DNA of 64,000 bases. Source: Actinomadura madurae (lineage in GTDB: Bacteria; Actinomycetota; Actinomycetes; Streptosporangiales; Streptosporangiaceae). The notes under the pieces were generated by a model. It saw only the letters and a list, made by a program, of their open reading frames with translations, searched no databases and was not told the DNA's origin. Of this stretch, positions 53,016 to 61,941 are shown piece after piece (the first letter of the stretch is position 1; every line of letters starts with the position of its first letter). Location of the stretch: assembly GCF_900115095.1 (NCBI RefSeq), contig NZ_FOVH01000016.1, positions 162,634-226,633 on the forward strand. The letters run 5' to 3'. The translations under genes were made by a program, and so were the position numbers.

Positions 53016-53405
53016 CTAGCGTCGATGGCGACGGCGCGGGATGTCCTGCGCGAGCTCCACGATGAAACCATCGGGGTCGGCGACATGCAGTGTCCGGTGT
53101 CCCCACGGCCGGTCGGCGGGGCCGCTGAGGATAGCGGCCCCCCTTTCCCTGAGCCTGCGGGCCTCGGCGTCGACGTCGTCGACCATGAAGACGACCTCGG
53201 CCGCCGGGCCGGGCGCGGTCCGGCTGTTGGTCAGCCAGTCGGCGCGGCGCTGCTCGTACAGCGCGAACCTGGTGGCCTCGGTAGAGAATTCCGCATAGCC
53301 CGCGTCCTGGAACTTGAAGACGAGCCCGACCACGTCCCGGTAGAAGACGATCGAGGCGGCAAGGTCGCGGACATACAGGATCACGTAGCCAAGACTGGGC
53401 GCCAT
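53016..53405 (-). CDS. Single-module VOC/glyoxalase family protein
   Basis: This 129-residue one-module vicinal-oxygen-chelate protein has LGYVILYVRDLAASIVFYRD, VVFMVDDVDAEARRLRERGA and GHRTLHVADPDGFIVELAQD with a terminal Glu metal ligand. It may be a glyoxalase, an isomerase or a resistance-type binding protein; sequence alone does not decide. The start ATG 53405 is preceded by AGGTGG; GTG 53411 is an alternative. It is convergent with the SDR and downstream of the alpha/beta hydrolase. Confidence 0.85.
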   Translation of the reverse strand: MAPSLGYVILYVRDLAASIVFYRDVVGLVFKFQDAGYAEFSTEATRFALYEQRRADWLTNSRTAPGPAAEVVFMVDDVDAEARRLRERGAAILSGPADRPWGHRTLHVADPDGFIVELAQDIPRRRHRR

Positions 53406-53469
53406 GCCCACCTAGGTTCCCGCGGACGCCGGCCCTACGCCGCCGTTGTCGGCGCTCCCCTTTGCCCGC

Positions 53470-54327
53470 TCAGACGGACACCTTCTTTCTTCCGAGGATC
53501 CTGAGGGCTTCGAGGAGGTAACCGCGGAACACGGAATGGTTCTCGCTCATCGGGAAATGCCCGATCTTCTCCATCTTGATGAAGGTGGCGTTCTCGATCG
53601 CGTTCGCGGTGCGGGCGCTGTCCTCCGGGGTCGTCAGATAGTCGTACTCGCCGGTGAGCATCACGACGGGGCACCGGTCCCCGTCGATCTCGTGAAGACG
53701 TTCCCGCAGATCGTGGTCGACGGAGTAGAAGTACAGGTCGCCCTTGAACGCCTCGGAGCCCTGGGAGTAGTAGAACCATGTCTTCCAGCGGTCGGCCTCG
53801 GGCGACTGCGGCGCCATCAGGTCCCACACGCCGCTCGCGCAGACCTGGGCGGCGTTGGCGTGCGGGTGCTGCCACCAGTCGAGGTAGAACCCGGGCGAGT
53901 AGTCCGCGCCCTCGACCGCCAGGACGCCCGCGAAGCGGTCGGGGCGCCGCAGCGCGAGTTGCAGCGCGACGTTCCCCCCGAAGGAGGAGCCCATGAAGAT
54001 GGGGTCTTCGAGTTCGAGGGCATCGCACAACGCGACGATGAAATTGACGTAGTGGTCCGCGGTGAGGGTGTACTCCTCCTTCCACCACTCGACGTTCTCC
54101 GGCGGATCGGACTTGCCGTGGCGGGGCAGATCGTAGGCGATGACGCGGTAATTCGCCGTGATCTCTTCGTCCTCCAGCAGGCCGCGCCACTGGTGGTTGT
54201 GACAGCCGGCGGTGTGCTGGCAGACCAGCGGCTGTCCGGTGCCGTTCTCGAGGTAGAAGACCTTGTACTCGACGCCGTCGACCTCGACGGTCACATAGTG
54301 CCCGGTGACCGGGGATACCTTGCTCAC
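53470..54327 (-). CDS. Alpha/beta hydrolase
   Basis: This 285-residue hydrolase has the strand-helix motif VIAYDLPRHGKSDPPENVEW, nucleophile elbow FMGSSFGGNVALQLALRRPD (GSSFG), acid in LTGEYDYLTTPEDSART and His in KMEKIGHFPMSENHSVFRGY. The triad is complete and the length is normal for ester or C-C hydrolases. It lies 14 bp downstream of the SCP2-like gene, so the two are probably co-transcribed. The substrate is unknown; the locus context suggests an aromatic ester or ring-cleavage product. Confidence 0.86.
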   Translation of the reverse strand: MSKVSPVTGHYVTVEVDGVEYKVFYLENGTGQPLVCQHTAGCHNHQWRGLLEDEEITANYRVIAYDLPRHGKSDPPENVEWWKEEYTLTADHYVNFIVALCDALELEDPIFMGSSFGGNVALQLALRRPDRFAGVLAVEGADYSPGFYLDWWQHPHANAAQVCASGVWDLMAPQSPEADRWKTWFYYSQGSEAFKGDLYFYSVDHDLRERLHEIDGDRCPVVMLTGEYDYLTTPEDSARTANAIENATFIKMEKIGHFPMSENHSVFRGYLLEALRILGRKKVSV

Positions 54328-54341
54328 GGTGATCTCCTTCC

Positions 54342-54749
54342 TCAGACGGGCGAGCCGACGGCGCGGAGCAGTTCGATCTGCCGGGTGACGCAGCGCAGAT
54401 TCTGCATGAGGACCAGGATGTCCCCGTCCAATCGCATGTCGCGCTGGAAGGTGGCCGCCCAGATCCCGTGGTGCATCGGGGGCGGCACCGGCTCACCGAA
54501 CCCCCGCCACGTCTCAGGGCTCGCCCGGATCGCGAATTCGTAGGGGACGTCCAGCGGCCCCGGATCCACCGTGACCTGGGTCACCCGCCCCGACTCCACC
54601 TTGATCGCGTAGCTGCGGTCGGCGGCGTCGAGCAGGTAGGTGCAGGTGAAGTACTTCCCGTGGGCCCGGATCTCGGCGTCGTCGTTGCTGGCCGCGGCGA
54701 AGGCGTCGGCCCATTGCCGGCCGGGTGCGGCCCGGGTTGGTGCGGTCAT
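54342..54749 (-). CDS. SCP2 sterol-carrier-like small protein
   Basis: This 135-residue protein has an SCP2-like pattern: a beta-rich first half (YLLDAADRSYAIKVESGRVT) followed by SPETWRGFGEP, MHHGIWAATFQRDMRLDGD and a C-terminal helix with VLMQNLRCVTRQIELLR. Such domains bind hydrophobic ligands. ATG 54749 is preceded by GGAGG; GTG 54770 is an upstream alternative. It opens a minus-strand unit with an alpha/beta hydrolase. A role in presenting a hydrophobic substrate is an inference. Confidence 0.65.
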   Translation of the reverse strand: MTAPTRAAPGRQWADAFAAASNDDAEIRAHGKYFTCTYLLDAADRSYAIKVESGRVTQVTVDPGPLDVPYEFAIRASPETWRGFGEPVPPPMHHGIWAATFQRDMRLDGDILVLMQNLRCVTRQIELLRAVGSPV

Positions 54750-55012
54750 GATCAGCGTCTCCTCCCGCACTGGACGCTTCGGCGATAACCGGCGCCCTAC
54801 CCAGCCGCGAGGAACCCATCGACCGCGCGGTTACCAACATCCGGCCAAATCGGGCGATTCGCCACCGCACAGCCTGCGACCACGCTTAGCGCTCATCGGC
54901 AGCGCCTTCGGCCGCAGGCATCTTCGCTGGCTCTCGTCGACACCCGGCCGGGCCCTCCGACGTCACGCCAAGCCCGGCGGCGGAGCCCGTTCCGACCTTC
55001 CGAAGGTCATAG

Positions 55013-55073
55013 TGTCGACAGAATCGGCCACCCGGTAGACATCCGACCGCTTGACCCCGCTTTTGTGTCGACA
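55013..55073. promoter_or_regulatory. Paired TGTCGACA operators upstream of the FAD oxidase
   Basis: TGTCGACA occurs at 55013-55020 and 55066-55073 (53 bp apart). The same palindrome occurs twice, 52 bp apart, upstream of the GntR gene at 60 kb. Similarity extends past the core: TGTCGACAGAATCGGCC here versus TGTCGACAGGACCGGCC there, and CATCCGACC follows in both. The 357-bp gap 54750-55106 holds these sites and otherwise nothing identified. Confidence 0.7.
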
Positions 55074-55106
55074 GTATCGTCGGCTCTGCATCACCGAGGA
55101 GGCATC

Positions 55107-56495
55107 GTGTCTAAATCGATCGAAACCGACCCTGCCCGGACCGTGCGCGGAGCCGTCATCCGGCGCGGCGACACGGGCTATGAGGAGGCCCGCCTGGCCG
55201 CCGTGTGGAACGAGCGCAGGCCGGACCGCTTCCCCGCCGTCATCGTCATCGCCGAGGACGAGCAGGACGTCGTCCGGGCCGTCCGGCTGGCGCGCTCGGA
55301 GGGGTTGCGCGTCTCCATCCGCTCCGGAGGGCACAGTTGGGTCGGCAATGGCGTGCGGGACGACGGCATGCTGATCGACCTCTCCCGGCTGCAGGAGATC
55401 ACCGTCGATCCCGAGGCCCGGACCGCGGCCGTCCAGCCCGCCGCCAAGGGCCCCGCGATCCAGGACGCCCTCGCGCCGCACGGGTTGTTCTTCCCCACCG
55501 GCCATGCGCCCACCGTGGGCATCGGAGGGTTCATCCTCGGCGGTGGTTACGGCTGGAACTCCCGGCACCTCGGTCCGGCCTGCCTGAGCATCCGCGCCAT
55601 TGACGTGGTCCTCGCCGACGGGACGCTCGTGCACGCCACCGACGAGACCCATCCCGACCTGCTCTGGGCCGCCCGGGGCAGCGGTCCCGGTTTCTTCGGT
55701 GTGGTCACCCGCTTCCACCTGCGGGTCCACGAACGCCCCGCGAAGATCGTCCGGACTGTGCACAGTTACCCGCTGGCCCTACGCGACGAGGTCCTGGCCT
55801 GGTCCTACGACCTTCTGGAGAAGCTGCCCACCACTGTGGAATTCTCCGCCAAGGTCGGCTTCACCCCGGACCTCGGCGTGCCCACGGTCTCCCTGACCGC
55901 CACCGCCTTCTGCACGACCGAGCACGGCCCGGAGACGCTCGCGCTCCTGGAGACCGCACCCTTCCGCGACCGCGCCGTGCGCTCGACGGTGCGTCAGGAG
56001 ACGACCATCGAGGAACTGTACGACATCGCGGACCGCCTCACCCCGGAGGGGCTGCGCTGGTCCGTGGACGGCGTCTGGGCCGACGGGACGGCCGAGGAGA
56101 TCCTCGCCGCGGCGGCGCCCGTCTTCGACGCCATTCCCAGCGGGAACAGCTTCGTGCTGTGGATGCTCTGGGGCCACTACCCGCCGCGTCCGGACGCCTG
56201 CTGGTCCATTCAGGCCAAGGCCTATGTCTCCCCCAATGCCGGTTGGAACGATCCGGCCGAGGATCTGCGCCATGAGGCCTGGGCACACGGCTCGCTGGCC
56301 GCCATGCAGCACATGTCCAAGGGGCTGCAGTTCTCCGACAACAACCTCGCCGATCGATTCGACCTCGGAATCAGCGTCGAGAACGCTGAGCGGCTGGAGC
56401 AGATCCGCGGCGCTTACGACCCCGAGGGGCTTTTCCGCACCTACATGACCCCGGCCGAGTCCACCACCGCCCTGGCCGCCGCGAACCGCGCCTGA
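55107..56495 (+). CDS. FAD-linked oxidase (BBE-like, PCMH fold)
   Basis: This 462-residue oxidoreductase has the covalent-FAD motif SIRSGGHSWVGNGV (His as likely 8-alpha attachment), VQPAAKGPAIQDALAPHGLF, GIGGFILGGGYGWNSRHLG, and a C-terminal berberine-bridge segment ending AYDPEGLFR. No cysteine is seen where bicovalent family members have one. It oxidises an alcohol, sugar or aromatic side chain with O2. GTG 55107 after AGGAGG is preferred over GTG 55065, which would fall on the operator. Regulation by the GntR protein at 59.4 kb is likely because both promoters carry the TGTCGACA pair. Confidence 0.87.
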   Translation: MSKSIETDPARTVRGAVIRRGDTGYEEARLAAVWNERRPDRFPAVIVIAEDEQDVVRAVRLARSEGLRVSIRSGGHSWVGNGVRDDGMLIDLSRLQEITVDPEARTAAVQPAAKGPAIQDALAPHGLFFPTGHAPTVGIGGFILGGGYGWNSRHLGPACLSIRAIDVVLADGTLVHATDETHPDLLWAARGSGPGFFGVVTRFHLRVHERPAKIVRTVHSYPLALRDEVLAWSYDLLEKLPTTVEFSAKVGFTPDLGVPTVSLTATAFCTTEHGPETLALLETAPFRDRAVRSTVRQETTIEELYDIADRLTPEGLRWSVDGVWADGTAEEILAAAAPVFDAIPSGNSFVLWMLWGHYPPRPDACWSIQAKAYVSPNAGWNDPAEDLRHEAWAHGSLAAMQHMSKGLQFSDNNLADRFDLGISVENAERLEQIRGAYDPEGLFRTYMTPAESTTALAAANRA

Positions 56496-56670
56496 CCCGA
56501 CCGGCCGTACACAGCAGAAGCCACCCCCCGCATGCCGTAGTGCACGAGAACCCCGGCGGGTCTTCTCTCCATCACTCTCCTGGAGACGGCGGGCGCGCCG
56601 CGAGGCCCGTCGGCGTCGGCGCGCGGCACCACGGAAATCTGACAATCCCGGACCTACAGACGGGGGACGC

Positions 56671-57897
56671 ATGATGGGTGACACAACGGTCTTCACCGAC
56701 GTTCGGGTCTTCGACGGCACCGGGCGCGAGCCTTTCGCCGCCGAGGTCCTCGTCGAGGGCGACCGCATCACCGCCGTCGCACCCCGGCTGCCCGCGGCCC
56801 GGCGCGCCGGGGCCCGGGTACTGGACGGCTCGGGCGGCACTCTCATCCCCGGCCTCGTCGACTCCCACACGCACCTCGGCTTCGGCTCGACCGTCGAGCA
56901 CCGTTCCCCGAGACGGGACGAGCCCGATGAGGAGAAGGCCCTGCTCGTGGCCCATGCGGGACGAGTCATGCTCGATCACGGCTTCACCAGCGCCTACTCC
57001 GGCGGCAACCGCCTGCCCCGGACGGAGGTCGCCGCCCGCAAGGCCTTCGCGGAGGGCTGGATGCCGGGCCCCCGCTTCAAGGCGGCGTCCTGGGAGGGCA
57101 CCGCGGGCATGGTCGAGCCGGGGGTCTACGACTTCCCGGGCATCGACGGCCGGGTGCCCGACCCGGAATCGGTGGGCCGCTTCGTCGGGGAGATGGCCGG
57201 CCTGGGCGTCGACATCGTCAAGTTGTCGCTGTCCGGCGAGAGCGCGGTGGTGCAGGGCACCTCACGGATCGTGCAGTTCACCGACGAGGAGGTCGCCGCG
57301 GCAGCGGCGACCTCCCGCGAGCACGGCGTGGCGCTGACCGCGCACGCCCACGCGGCAGAGTCGATCAAGATGGCGGTCCGGCACGGCATCCGCGCGGTCT
57401 ACCACTGCACCTTCGCCGACGAAGAGGCCCTTGACCTGCTCCGGGACGCGCGCGAGCGGGTGTTCGTCGCCCCCACCCCCGGGATCATCCACGCCAACCT
57501 CCACCACGCCGGCGTCGAACCCGATCCCGGTATGGAGGTCGAGCTCACCGAGAAATCGGTCAGGCAGGTCGTCCCGGAACTCGTCCGGCGCGGTGTGCGC
57601 GTCGTCCCGGGCGGAGACTATGGATTCGCCTGGAACCCGGTCGGCCGCAATGCTCATGACCTGCAGCTGTTCGTCGAGTGGTTCGGCTTCACCCCCGCAG
57701 AGGCCCTGCGGGCCGCCACCCTGTACGGCGGCCAGGTGATGGGCATGGGCGACGAACTCGGCCTGGTGCGGGAAGGGTTCCTCGCCGACTTGGTGCTCGT
57801 CGACGGCTACCCCCTGGACGACATCCGCGTCCTCCAGGACCGTGACCGCCTCGTCGCCGTCATGAAAGGCGGCGTCCTGCACAAGGCGCCGGCGTGA
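56671..57897 (+). CDS. Amidohydrolase (imidazolonepropionase/prolidase-like)
   Basis: This 408-residue metal-dependent hydrolase has LIPGLVDSHTHLGFGSTVEH (HxH ligands), DIVKLSLSGES with the likely bridging Lys, ALTAHAHAAESIKMAVRHGI and YHCTFADEEA (His ligands), and VVPGGDYGFAWNP with the late Asp. A urease-like composite domain is formed by both ends (VFTDVRVFDGTG and GFLADLVLVDGYPLDD). It hydrolyses an amide, carbamate or imine bond. Adjacent ATGs at 56671 and 56674 follow GGGGGA. Coupled by a 4-bp overlap to the esterase; the pair may dismantle an ester/amide compound. Confidence 0.88.
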   Translation: MMGDTTVFTDVRVFDGTGREPFAAEVLVEGDRITAVAPRLPAARRAGARVLDGSGGTLIPGLVDSHTHLGFGSTVEHRSPRRDEPDEEKALLVAHAGRVMLDHGFTSAYSGGNRLPRTEVAARKAFAEGWMPGPRFKAASWEGTAGMVEPGVYDFPGIDGRVPDPESVGRFVGEMAGLGVDIVKLSLSGESAVVQGTSRIVQFTDEEVAAAAATSREHGVALTAHAHAAESIKMAVRHGIRAVYHCTFADEEALDLLRDARERVFVAPTPGIIHANLHHAGVEPDPGMEVELTEKSVRQVVPELVRRGVRVVPGGDYGFAWNPVGRNAHDLQLFVEWFGFTPAEALRAATLYGGQVMGMGDELGLVREGFLADLVLVDGYPLDDIRVLQDRDRLVAVMKGGVLHKAPA

Positions 57898-59285
57898 GCG
57901 CCCGGCGGAAGAGCGAGAGGAACGGCGGCGCGGCCTCTCCGCGAGCGCGGACGGCCGCCGGGCGCCTGGTCGGCCAGTGGGACGGCCCCATCGCCGTGTT
58001 CCGCGGCATCCCCTTCGCCGAGCCCCCGGTCGGCGACCTGCGCTGGCGGCCGCCCCGGCCCGCCGCGGGCTGGGACGGGGAACGCGACGCGCACTCGTTC
58101 GGGCCCGCGCCCCTCCAGCCGGAGCCGCCGCGGGACTCGGTCATGTACCAGAGCAACTTCGCCGACCGGCGCGCCCTGGTCATGAGCGAGGACTGCCTCT
58201 ACCTCAACGTGTGGACGCCCGACCCCGCGCCGGGCGCCGGGCTCCCCGTCATGGTCTGGGTCCATGGCGGCGGCAACCGCTACGGCCACGGATCCCAGGA
58301 CATCCACGACGGCGGCGGCATGGCCCGCCGGGGCGTGGTCGTCGTCACCCTCAACCACCGCCTGGGCGCGCTCGGGTTCCTCGCCCACCCCGGCCTGGCC
58401 GCCGAAGACGATGTCGGCGCGTCCGGAAACTATGGGACGCTCGACATTCTCGCCGCCCTGACCTGGGTTCGGGCGAACATCGCGGCCTTCGGCGGCGACG
58501 CCGGCCGGGTCACCCTCGCGGGCAACTCCGCCGGCGCCGCCCACATCTGCCACCTCATGGCCTCGCAGTCGGCCCGTCCGTTCTTCCGCGCGGCCATCGG
58601 GCAGAGCGCGTCCGGAGTGGGCCGGGCGGAGGGACCGCTGCCGAGTCAGGCCGAAGCCCAGAAGCACGGCCTCGCCTACGCGGACGGCTTCGGCGGCCGG
58701 GACATCGCGTCGCTGCGCCGGATATCGGGTATCGAGCTGACCGTGCGGGGCCGTTTCGGGCCCGTGGTCGACGGCAGGGTGCTGACCGAGGCGACCGACG
58801 ACGTCTTCGATGCCGGCCGCCAGCACGCCGTGCCGCTGATGGTGGGCACCAACCTGGACGAGGGAACGGTCTATGCCGCCGAAGGCGAGGATGCCGACGC
58901 CGTCGGCGACGACCGGTTCGTGCGCCCCGTCTGGCACTGGGCACGCGGCCACCGGGCCGCCGCCGCACCGACCTGGATGTACCGCTTCTCCCACCGCCCG
59001 CCGCTGCCGCCCGGCGTGCCCGACGTCGGCGTCTACCACACCGCCGAACTCCCCTACGTCCTGGACAACCTGGATCGGCGCCCGGTCTGGCCCTGGCAGG
59101 ACGCCGACCGAGAACTGGCGGCTCTCATGGCCGACACCTGGGCGCGCTTCACCACCACGGGCGACCCGAACGGCGGGGCCCTCCCCGCTTGGCCGCGGTT
59201 CACCGGCCCCGACGACACCCCAGCCCTCGTCTTCGGTGACACCGTACGCCGGGACGTGCTGCGGGCACCCGCACGACGCACGTGA
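57894..59285 (+). CDS. Type B carboxylesterase
   Basis: This 463-residue carboxylesterase/lipase family protein has FRGIPFAEPPVGDLRWRPP, SEDCLYLNVWTP, oxyanion VMVWVHGGGNRYGHGS, nucleophile VTLAGNSAGAAHICHLM (GNSAG in place of GESAG), acid in GTNLDEGTVYA and His in VYHTAELPYVLDNL. The protein is somewhat short for the family (usually ~500). The start is GTG 57894, overlapping the amidohydrolase stop. It has no signal peptide, so it is probably cytoplasmic. It hydrolyses a carboxylic or carbamate ester. Confidence 0.9.
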   Translation: MSARRKSERNGGAASPRARTAAGRLVGQWDGPIAVFRGIPFAEPPVGDLRWRPPRPAAGWDGERDAHSFGPAPLQPEPPRDSVMYQSNFADRRALVMSEDCLYLNVWTPDPAPGAGLPVMVWVHGGGNRYGHGSQDIHDGGGMARRGVVVVTLNHRLGALGFLAHPGLAAEDDVGASGNYGTLDILAALTWVRANIAAFGGDAGRVTLAGNSAGAAHICHLMASQSARPFFRAAIGQSASGVGRAEGPLPSQAEAQKHGLAYADGFGGRDIASLRRISGIELTVRGRFGPVVDGRVLTEATDDVFDAGRQHAVPLMVGTNLDEGTVYAAEGEDADAVGDDRFVRPVWHWARGHRAAAAPTWMYRFSHRPPLPPGVPDVGVYHTAELPYVLDNLDRRPVWPWQDADRELAALMADTWARFTTTGDPNGGALPAWPRFTGPDDTPALVFGDTVRRDVLRAPARRT

Positions 59286-59354
59286 AGCTCCGCGCCACAA
59301 CGCGCGAGAGAGGCGCCCGTGGACGGCGGGGCGCTCGCCCGTGGGGCGGGCCGT

Positions 59355-60098
59355 TCAGCCTGCGGCACGACGTTGGCGGGTGGGATTGCGGCGGCGGTCC
59401 GCCGTGTCCTGCTCGATCTGCTCCTCCACCGCGCGCAGCGCCCGCACGGTCGCCCCGGCGATCAGAGCCGAGGCCAGTTCCCTGTCGCGTTCCTCGCAAG
59501 CCTGGATGAGCCGTTCCTGGTCGTCCACACTGTGGGCCAGGCGGCCGGGCCGGGTCAGGCTGAGATGCCGCAGCATGAGGGTACGGAGGGCGAGCGAGTC
59601 CAGCATCTGCTTCAGCGTGGTGTTGCCGGCGATCTCGGTCATCCGCTCTTGGAGCTGGACGTGGTCCCAGAAGTAGGCGTCAACGTCCCCGGCGTCCGCG
59701 AGACTCCGCATCCGCTCGATCCGGGTGCGCAGCTCGGCCAGCTCGGTGTCGGTGGCACGCTCGACCAGCAGCCCCGCCAGCATCGACAGGAGCTGGCGCC
59801 GCACCTGGTAGATGTCACGGATTCCCTCAAGTGTGGGCGCGGCGACCCGAGGCCGCCGCCGGGCCTTGATCTCGACCAGGCCTTCCTGCTCCAGGAGCAT
59901 CAGCGCCTCCCGCACCGGGGTACGGCTGGTGTCGAACCGGCGGGACAGATCGACGCTGTTGAGATCCTGCCCCGGCTCCAGCCGGCCCTCGATGATTCCG
60001 GCACCAACCCACTCGGCGATCTGCACGACCAGCGGTTCGCGCCGGTCTCGCAGCCGTAGCAGGCGGCTCAGAGCCAAATGCGTCTCCTGGTCTGCCAT
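59355..60098 (-). CDS. GntR/FadR-family regulator (FCD domain)
   Basis: The protein has 247 residues. The winged HTH (WVGAGIIEGRLEPGQDLNSV, then RRFDTSRTPVREALMLLEQE) is canonical GntR. The FCD domain follows with VRRQLLSMLAGLLVERATD and HVQLQERMTEIAGNTTLKQM. ATG 60098 follows GGGAGACGAGAGC. Two TGTCGACA palindromes lie 36-95 bp upstream, and a matching pair precedes the FAD oxidase at 55.1 kb, so it probably represses itself and that operon. Confidence 0.92.
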   Translation of the reverse strand: MADQETHLALSRLLRLRDRREPLVVQIAEWVGAGIIEGRLEPGQDLNSVDLSRRFDTSRTPVREALMLLEQEGLVEIKARRRPRVAAPTLEGIRDIYQVRRQLLSMLAGLLVERATDTELAELRTRIERMRSLADAGDVDAYFWDHVQLQERMTEIAGNTTLKQMLDSLALRTLMLRHLSLTRPGRLAHSVDDQERLIQACEERDRELASALIAGATVRALRAVEEQIEQDTADRRRNPTRQRRAAG

Positions 60099-60133
60099 GC
60101 TCTCGTCTCCCGCCAGCCGCCTTCGTGGAGCAG

Positions 60134-60193
60134 TGTCGACACTACTGCACGTAAAGGCGGTATTTCGAGGAGATAGGCGACTCACTGTCGACA
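60134..60193. promoter_or_regulatory. Paired TGTCGACA operators upstream of the GntR gene
   Basis: AGTGTCGACACT is a perfect 12-bp palindrome at 60132-60143 and includes TGTCGACA at 60134-60141. A second TGTCGACA is at 60186-60193, 52 bp away, followed by GGACCGGCC and then CATCCGACC (60208-60216), as at the 55-kb pair. Confidence 0.7.
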
Positions 60194-60256
60194 GGACCGG
60201 CCGACGGCATCCGACCCGAGTCCTGGGGTGCGGCCGCCCCGGGGACTGGTCGGGGT

Positions 60257-61885
60257 TCATGCGTAAGAGGGGTCGGGGGCGACGTTGATGTCGAGGACGA
60301 GAGGGCTGGTGCGTCCGGCAAGGCCGGGTAGCAGCTTGGCCAGGCTCGATGCGAGTTGCTCGTGAGTGGTGACGCGCGTCGCAGGGCATCCCAGGTTCTC
60401 GGCGATGCCCGAGATGGCGACCTCGGTGAACGAGGGCCATGGGGCTTTGCCGCGCCCCGATGCCTCGGCGAGCCGGTCCATGATCGCGTAGGCGCCGTTG
60501 GACATGACGACGAAGAGGACACCGGTCTGGTAGTGGGCCGCGCTCCACAGGCCCTGGATTCCGTAGAGGGAGGATCCGTCGCCGAGGACGGCCACGACGG
60601 GACGGGTGGGGGCGCCCATCTTCAGGCCGATCGCGGCGGGCAGGCCGAAGCCCAGGCCGCCTGCGGCTGCGCTGACGAATCCGAGTGGTGCACGGGCGGG
60701 GACCCGGCGGTGAAGTTCTGGGCGGCTGGAGGGCGACTCCTCGACCAGGATCGCATCGGCTGGTAGGTGGCGGGCCAGCAGATCGTAGACATGGGCCGGC
60801 CGCAGCGGCTCACCGGAGGCCGGTGCCGGGGCAGGAGCGGGGGACGGTCGCTCGGGTGCGCGGGTTTCGCGGCGCTTGATGCGCTCGGCCAGGGCGCGAG
60901 AGATCAAGGCGGGGTCGGCGATCAGTGCAAGATCGGCGACGCTGTTGTGGGCTTCGTCGGGGTACTGGGTGACCTGCGCGGTCCGCATTCCGCTGGGGAG
61001 GAGGTCGCCGGGCTCCCAGGGGTACTGCCGCAGCACTGGCCCGCCGAACGCCAGGAGAAGGTCGTGACCGTGCAGTGCTCGGCGAACGGCCGTCCGTCCC
61101 GAGGGCAGGTGCCCGGCGAAGGACGGGTGGTCCTGCGGGAAGCCGGCGCGGGCACCGAACGGTTCCTGCCACACCGGGGCGCCCAGCCGTCCGGCCAGGT
61201 CCACCAGCGCTGACCAGGCGGGCGGGCTGTCCGCGCCCGCGCCGACGATGATCACCGGGTGGCGGGCGGACTCGACGAGCTCGACCAGGCCGTCGATCGC
61301 CTCGGTCGTGGTGGGCGCCGCCCGGTGGACCGCCATGGGCGCAGCACCGCGTTCGGGCGCGGAGGGCTGGTCCCAATCGTCCATCGGGACGACCACGATC
61401 GCCGGGCCGGCTCCGGTGACCGCCTCATGGTGCGCCCGGGCGATGGCAGCGGGGACGTCCTGGGGACGGAGCGGCGTGTTCGTCCACACCGGGTACTGGC
61501 CCACGAGGCCGTCGAGACGCCCGGCGAGGAAGGGGTCGTGGGCGAGGTGCCGCCGGTCCTGCTGGCCGACGACGGCCACGAGGGGCGCGCGGTTGGTCCG
61601 CGCGGTGGCCAGGGCACCGGCCGCGTTGGCGAGCCCAGCGGTGGTGTGAAGGTTGACGAATGCGGGCCGTCCGCGAGCGATCGCCCAGCCCGTGGCCATG
61701 CCGACCACCGAGCCCTCGTGCAGGGCGAGCCGGAACTCGACGTCGTCGGGCAGTCCGGTGAGGAAGGAGATCTCGGTCGATCCGGGGTTGGCGAAGATGG
61801 TCGTCATCTCGAAGTGGCGCATGACGTCGAGGGCGGCATCGCGGACACTGCGAGCACCTGGCCCCACTGCGGGCGACGGGTTCAT
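60257..61885 (-). CDS. Thiamine-diphosphate decarboxylase, benzoylformate decarboxylase-like
   Basis: This 542-residue TPP enzyme has FANPGSTEISFLTGLPDD (matching the NPGS(N/T)E motif with the active-site Ser of benzoylformate decarboxylase), ALHEGSVVGMATGWAIARGR with the cofactor Glu, and cofactor motif VLGDGSSLYGIQGLWSAAHY ending in NGAYAIMD. ATG 61885 is preceded by GGAAAGGG. Expected reaction: aromatic 2-oxo acid to aldehyde and CO2. It follows the aldehyde dehydrogenase gene by 56 bp, so 2-oxo acid to aldehyde to acid is a coherent pair, as in mdlC-mdlD. The substrate is inferred. Confidence 0.88.
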   Translation of the reverse strand: MNPSPAVGPGARSVRDAALDVMRHFEMTTIFANPGSTEISFLTGLPDDVEFRLALHEGSVVGMATGWAIARGRPAFVNLHTTAGLANAAGALATARTNRAPLVAVVGQQDRRHLAHDPFLAGRLDGLVGQYPVWTNTPLRPQDVPAAIARAHHEAVTGAGPAIVVVPMDDWDQPSAPERGAAPMAVHRAAPTTTEAIDGLVELVESARHPVIIVGAGADSPPAWSALVDLAGRLGAPVWQEPFGARAGFPQDHPSFAGHLPSGRTAVRRALHGHDLLLAFGGPVLRQYPWEPGDLLPSGMRTAQVTQYPDEAHNSVADLALIADPALISRALAERIKRRETRAPERPSPAPAPAPASGEPLRPAHVYDLLARHLPADAILVEESPSSRPELHRRVPARAPLGFVSAAAGGLGFGLPAAIGLKMGAPTRPVVAVLGDGSSLYGIQGLWSAAHYQTGVLFVVMSNGAYAIMDRLAEASGRGKAPWPSFTEVAISGIAENLGCPATRVTTHEQLASSLAKLLPGLAGRTSPLVLDINVAPDPSYA

Positions 61886-61941
61886 GCGGACCCTTTCCGT
61901 GCGTGTCCCCGGGCTGTTCGGGGCCGGGGATTCGGGCCGTC

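Noticed and set aside
54291..54298. Another TCACATAG, as in the right arm of the 34-bp operator
   Set aside because: It is inside the coding region of an alpha/beta hydrolase, with no matching left arm at the required spacing.
59310..59340. GC-rich potential hairpin between the esterase and the GntR gene as a terminator
   Set aside because: Only about six base pairs with a long loop and no T-run; this is expected by chance at this GC content.
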